Assembly: GCA_051008895.1 (NCBI GenBank)
Contig: JBPCXI010000082.1
Span: 1-10,143 of the forward strand
Source of the DNA: SMWD01 sp051008895
GTDB taxonomy: Bacteria > Pseudomonadota > Gammaproteobacteria > Steroidobacterales > GCA-2729495
Direction of reading: 5' to 3'
DNA length: 10,143 bases
Made by a program: the position numbers and the translations under genes. Below the pieces are notes generated by a model. That model was given only the letters and a program-made list of their open reading frames with translations, was not told the DNA's origin and made no database searches. This document shows positions 8,575 through 10,143 of the stretch, piece by piece (the first letter of the stretch is position 1; the number at the start of each line of letters is the position of its first letter).

Positions 8575-9144
8575 TCAGAACAGCTTGATGCGCCGAATCG
8601 GCGAGTCGCTCATTTCCGCGCGACGCTTGCGCATACGATTGTGCAGCACGGACCGTTTGTCGGCGAGCCAATCCTCACGGCCGACGTTCGTGTCGAGACC
8701 CTGATTCTCGCGGCGCTTTTCCTCGGCGTCGCGGTACGCGCAGAACTCATCGTAGGCGTCGATCTCCGCGCCGAGATTCTCGACGACGAGTTCGGCCATG
8801 ATCGCATCGTCGAGAAAACCGACGCCGGGAACGCGGTCCGGGATCAGGTCCTCCGGGTCGGCGAAGTAGGCCATCGCGCTCAGCACGCGTGTGACCTCCT
8901 CATCCGACAGCCGCCACTCGTCGTCCTCGATCATGTTCACCAGCGTTTCGAGCCTGCGCAGGCGCGACGCTACGTAGTCCGGCAGCTTCGTCGCATGCGC
9001 TTTGGAAAACAGGTCGCGCGCGCCGGCGGTTATGCCATCGGCGCCGATGCCGGATTCATGCACGGCCTTCTGCGCTTCGCGCGCCATGCTCAGGAAATGC
9101 TCGATATCGTTGTCGTCGAGCTCAAACGTGATCGTGAGTGACAT
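8575..9144 (-). CDS. DUF1232 / YkvA-type protein
   Basis: This is a 189-residue, highly charged protein. The central segment AMAYFADPEDLIPDRVPGVGFLDDAIMAELV (90-120) matches the DUF1232 (YkvA) signature, whose usual form is a Y-F-x-x-P-x-D-L-I-P-D-x-x-P-G-x-G-x-x-D-D run. In many DUF1232 proteins this region is hydrophobic and membrane-associated; here no convincing transmembrane helix is seen, and the C-terminus (163-189) is basic with repeated arginines and lysines, so it may be cytosolic or bind nucleic acid or membrane phospholipid. The family's biochemical role is unknown. The ATG at 9144-9142 follows a purine-rich AGAGAAAGAGA stretch that can serve as ribosome-binding site. It is followed after 10 bases by the unknown membrane protein, likely in one transcript. 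Confidence 0.8.
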   Translation of the reverse strand: MSLTITFELDDNDIEHFLSMAREAQKAVHESGIGADGITAGARDLFSKAHATKLPDYVASRLRRLETLVNMIEDDEWRLSDEEVTRVLSAMAYFADPEDLIPDRVPGVGFLDDAIMAELVVENLGAEIDAYDEFCAYRDAEEKRRENQGLDTNVGREDWLADKRSVLHNRMRKRRAEMSDSPIRRIKLF

Positions 9145-9234
9145 AGTCTCTTTCTCTTGTTATAGGACGTCTGCCGACGGGCAGACAGACTATACCGCGA
9201 TTGGCCCGGTCGGAGAAACTGTCACGGCAGCGGG
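9145..9234. other. Gap between TPR-protein and DUF1232 genes, with small hairpin at 9169-9186
   Basis: The gap holds a 7-bp stem (GTCTGCC / GGCAGAC) with a 4-base loop at 9169-9186, about 50 bases downstream of the TPR gene stop on the minus strand. No U-run follows, so it is at best a weak terminator or a transcript-stabilising structure. A TATAAC hexamer (9164-9159, minus strand) lies just after it, but no -35 partner is convincing and it would leave a leader of fewer than ten bases. I cannot tell whether the DUF1232 gene has its own promoter. Confidence 0.35.
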
Positions 9235-10143
9235 TCACTCGAGCAGCAGGTCCAGCTTGCCCTGGTAATTTCGCTTCAGCGCGTCGCCCTCGGCGACCTC
9301 CTCGGCTCGCTCCAGCCATTTGCGCGCCTCGTCCGCGTCGCCCAGCTGCAGGTAGCTGAGCCCCATCAGGAAATAGAAGCTGTCTTCCCAGCGCTTCTCG
9401 CCGACCGCGAACTCCAGGTGTTCGATCGACGTCTCGTAGTCGCGATCCAGAAACGCCCGGCGGGCAAGCTGGTAGCGGTAGTAAGGGTTGCGGTCGCGAT
9501 GATAGCGCACCCGGTCGCGGTAGCTCGCCGCGAATTCGCTGTTGCCCGCAGCGTCGTACAGGCGCGCGAGGTTGCTCATCGCGATCAGTTCGTCTGGCTG
9601 CAGCCGCAGCGCTTCGTGATACGCGGCCTCGGCGTAGTCGGGTTTGCCGGAGCGGTTATACAGCGCGGCCAGGTTGATCCACGCCGGCGCGAACTCCCGA
9701 TCGAATTCGAGTGCGGTGCGAAAGTAGCGAAACGCGTTGTCATGATCGCCGTCTTGCATCTGCTCGACGCCCATGTTGCTGAAAAAGTGTGCGAACGCGC
9801 GTTCGTCGGAGATCTCGGTGCGCTCATAGCTCGACTTGAAGTCGTCGATGTTGAAGTCGACGACGTGTTCGACGTCGCTCCGCAGTTGTACTTTCACGTT
9901 GACGTGTCGGCTCAAAACGTACGTATCGCCGTGCATGCTCCAGTCCGGCGGCACGTCGACTTCCTGATAGCTGACGTCGAGACCCGACTCGCGCGCCATC
10001 GCGATGAACATGTTCGTAAACGACAGGCAATTGCCGGATCTGATTGAAAAAGTCCCGGCGGCCGTGTGCGTGCGGTCGTTGTAGACCAGCCCGAAGGTGC
10101 CGTCGGTAATGATCGCGCGCAGCAGTTGCTGCAGCCGGAGATA
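9235..10143 (-). CDS. Transglutaminase-like domain plus TPR-repeat protein, partial (5' end outside window)
   Basis: The frame is open from the stop at 9237-9235 to the right edge, giving 302 visible residues. An internal ATG at 10011 exists, but the 44 codons upstream are clearly coding: they include FGLVYNDRTHTA and SIRSGNCLSFTNMF, so the real start lies beyond the window. GNCLSF with Cys39, SRHVNV with His80 and VDFN with Asp96 (visible numbering) form the Cys-His-Asp order of the transglutaminase-like/papain fold. Residues about 119-286 form five TPR-like helix pairs (for example APAWINLAALYNRSGKPDYA and DSFYFLMGLSYLQLGDADEA). The domain order fits bacterial transglutaminase-TPR proteins, often envelope-associated and of unknown substrate. 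TPRs would provide partner binding. Whether a signal peptide is present cannot be judged. Confidence 0.82.
   Translation of the reverse strand, partial: YLRLQQLLRAIITDGTFGLVYNDRTHTAAGTFSIRSGNCLSFTNMFIAMARESGLDVSYQEVDVPPDWSMHGDTYVLSRHVNVKVQLRSDVEHVVDFNIDDFKSSYERTEISDERAFAHFFSNMGVEQMQDGDHDNAFRYFRTALEFDREFAPAWINLAALYNRSGKPDYAEAAYHEALRLQPDELIAMSNLARLYDAAGNSEFAASYRDRVRYHRDRNPYYRYQLARRAFLDRDYETSIEHLEFAVGEKRWEDSFYFLMGLSYLQLGDADEARKWLERAEEVAEGDALKRNYQGKLDLLLE

Noticed and set aside
9235..10011. ATG at 10011 as the start of the TPR protein
   Set aside because: The transglutaminase Cys motif (GNCLSF) lies upstream of it in the same open frame, so the gene must begin further right.

Overview
The window looks like chromosomal DNA of a GC-rich gammaproteobacterium. 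Three genes carry the taxonomic hint: an oligopeptidase A (prlC-type, M3 peptidase with the bacterial PrlC sequence around HEFGH), a divergently transcribed glutathione reductase (gor) and an exodeoxyribonuclease III (xth). A divergent prlC / gor neighbourhood also exists in Escherichia coli (there with rlmJ between them), so it may be ancestral synteny. No genus can be named from the sequence alone. There are no tRNA or rRNA genes, CRISPR arrays, transposases, phage genes or recognisable defence genes. The window is mostly housekeeping and stress genes plus several poorly characterised proteins.

Layout, left to right. Positions 1-1333, minus strand: a secreted pectinacetylesterase/Notum-like alpha/beta-hydrolase, whose stop codon overlaps by 4 bases (ATGA) the start of a SnoaL/NTF2-like gene that runs off the left edge. 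Positions 1334-1489 are non-coding and dense in short perfect palindromes. A degenerate tandem repeat with a 14-bp period starts in this gap and runs over the stop codon of the next gene. Positions 1490-2563, minus: an HD-domain phosphohydrolase with a signature resembling class I cyclic-nucleotide phosphodiesterases. Positions 2658-5497, minus: prlC then xth, joined by another ATGA overlap. Positions 5498-5608 form the divergent regulatory gap. Positions 5609-6967, plus: gor, the only plus-strand gene.

Positions 6975-7053 hold a perfect 24-bp inverted repeat with a 7-nt loop, followed by an 18-bp perfect tandem duplication. This looks like a REP/RAYT-type palindromic element between convergent genes, and the stop codon of the next gene lies inside it. 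Positions 7049-10143, minus: a gene series transcribed right to left. It consists of a transglutaminase-like plus TPR protein (5' end outside the window), a soluble DUF1232/YkvA-type protein, a polytopic membrane protein of unknown family with a GTG start, and a small TauE/SafE permease. The last three are 10 and 25 bases apart and probably cotranscribed.

Functionally, gor (glutathione recycling), xth (abasic-site and oxidative DNA repair) and prlC (peptide turnover) are a plausible maintenance cluster. The HD protein suggests nucleotide signalling or turnover next to it. The right-hand series combines envelope/membrane proteins and uncharacterised proteins, and its joint role cannot be read from the sequence. 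I see no convincing new multi-gene system. The least explained items are the palindromic element, the unknown membrane protein, the PDE-like HD protein and the palindrome-rich gap at 1334-1511.
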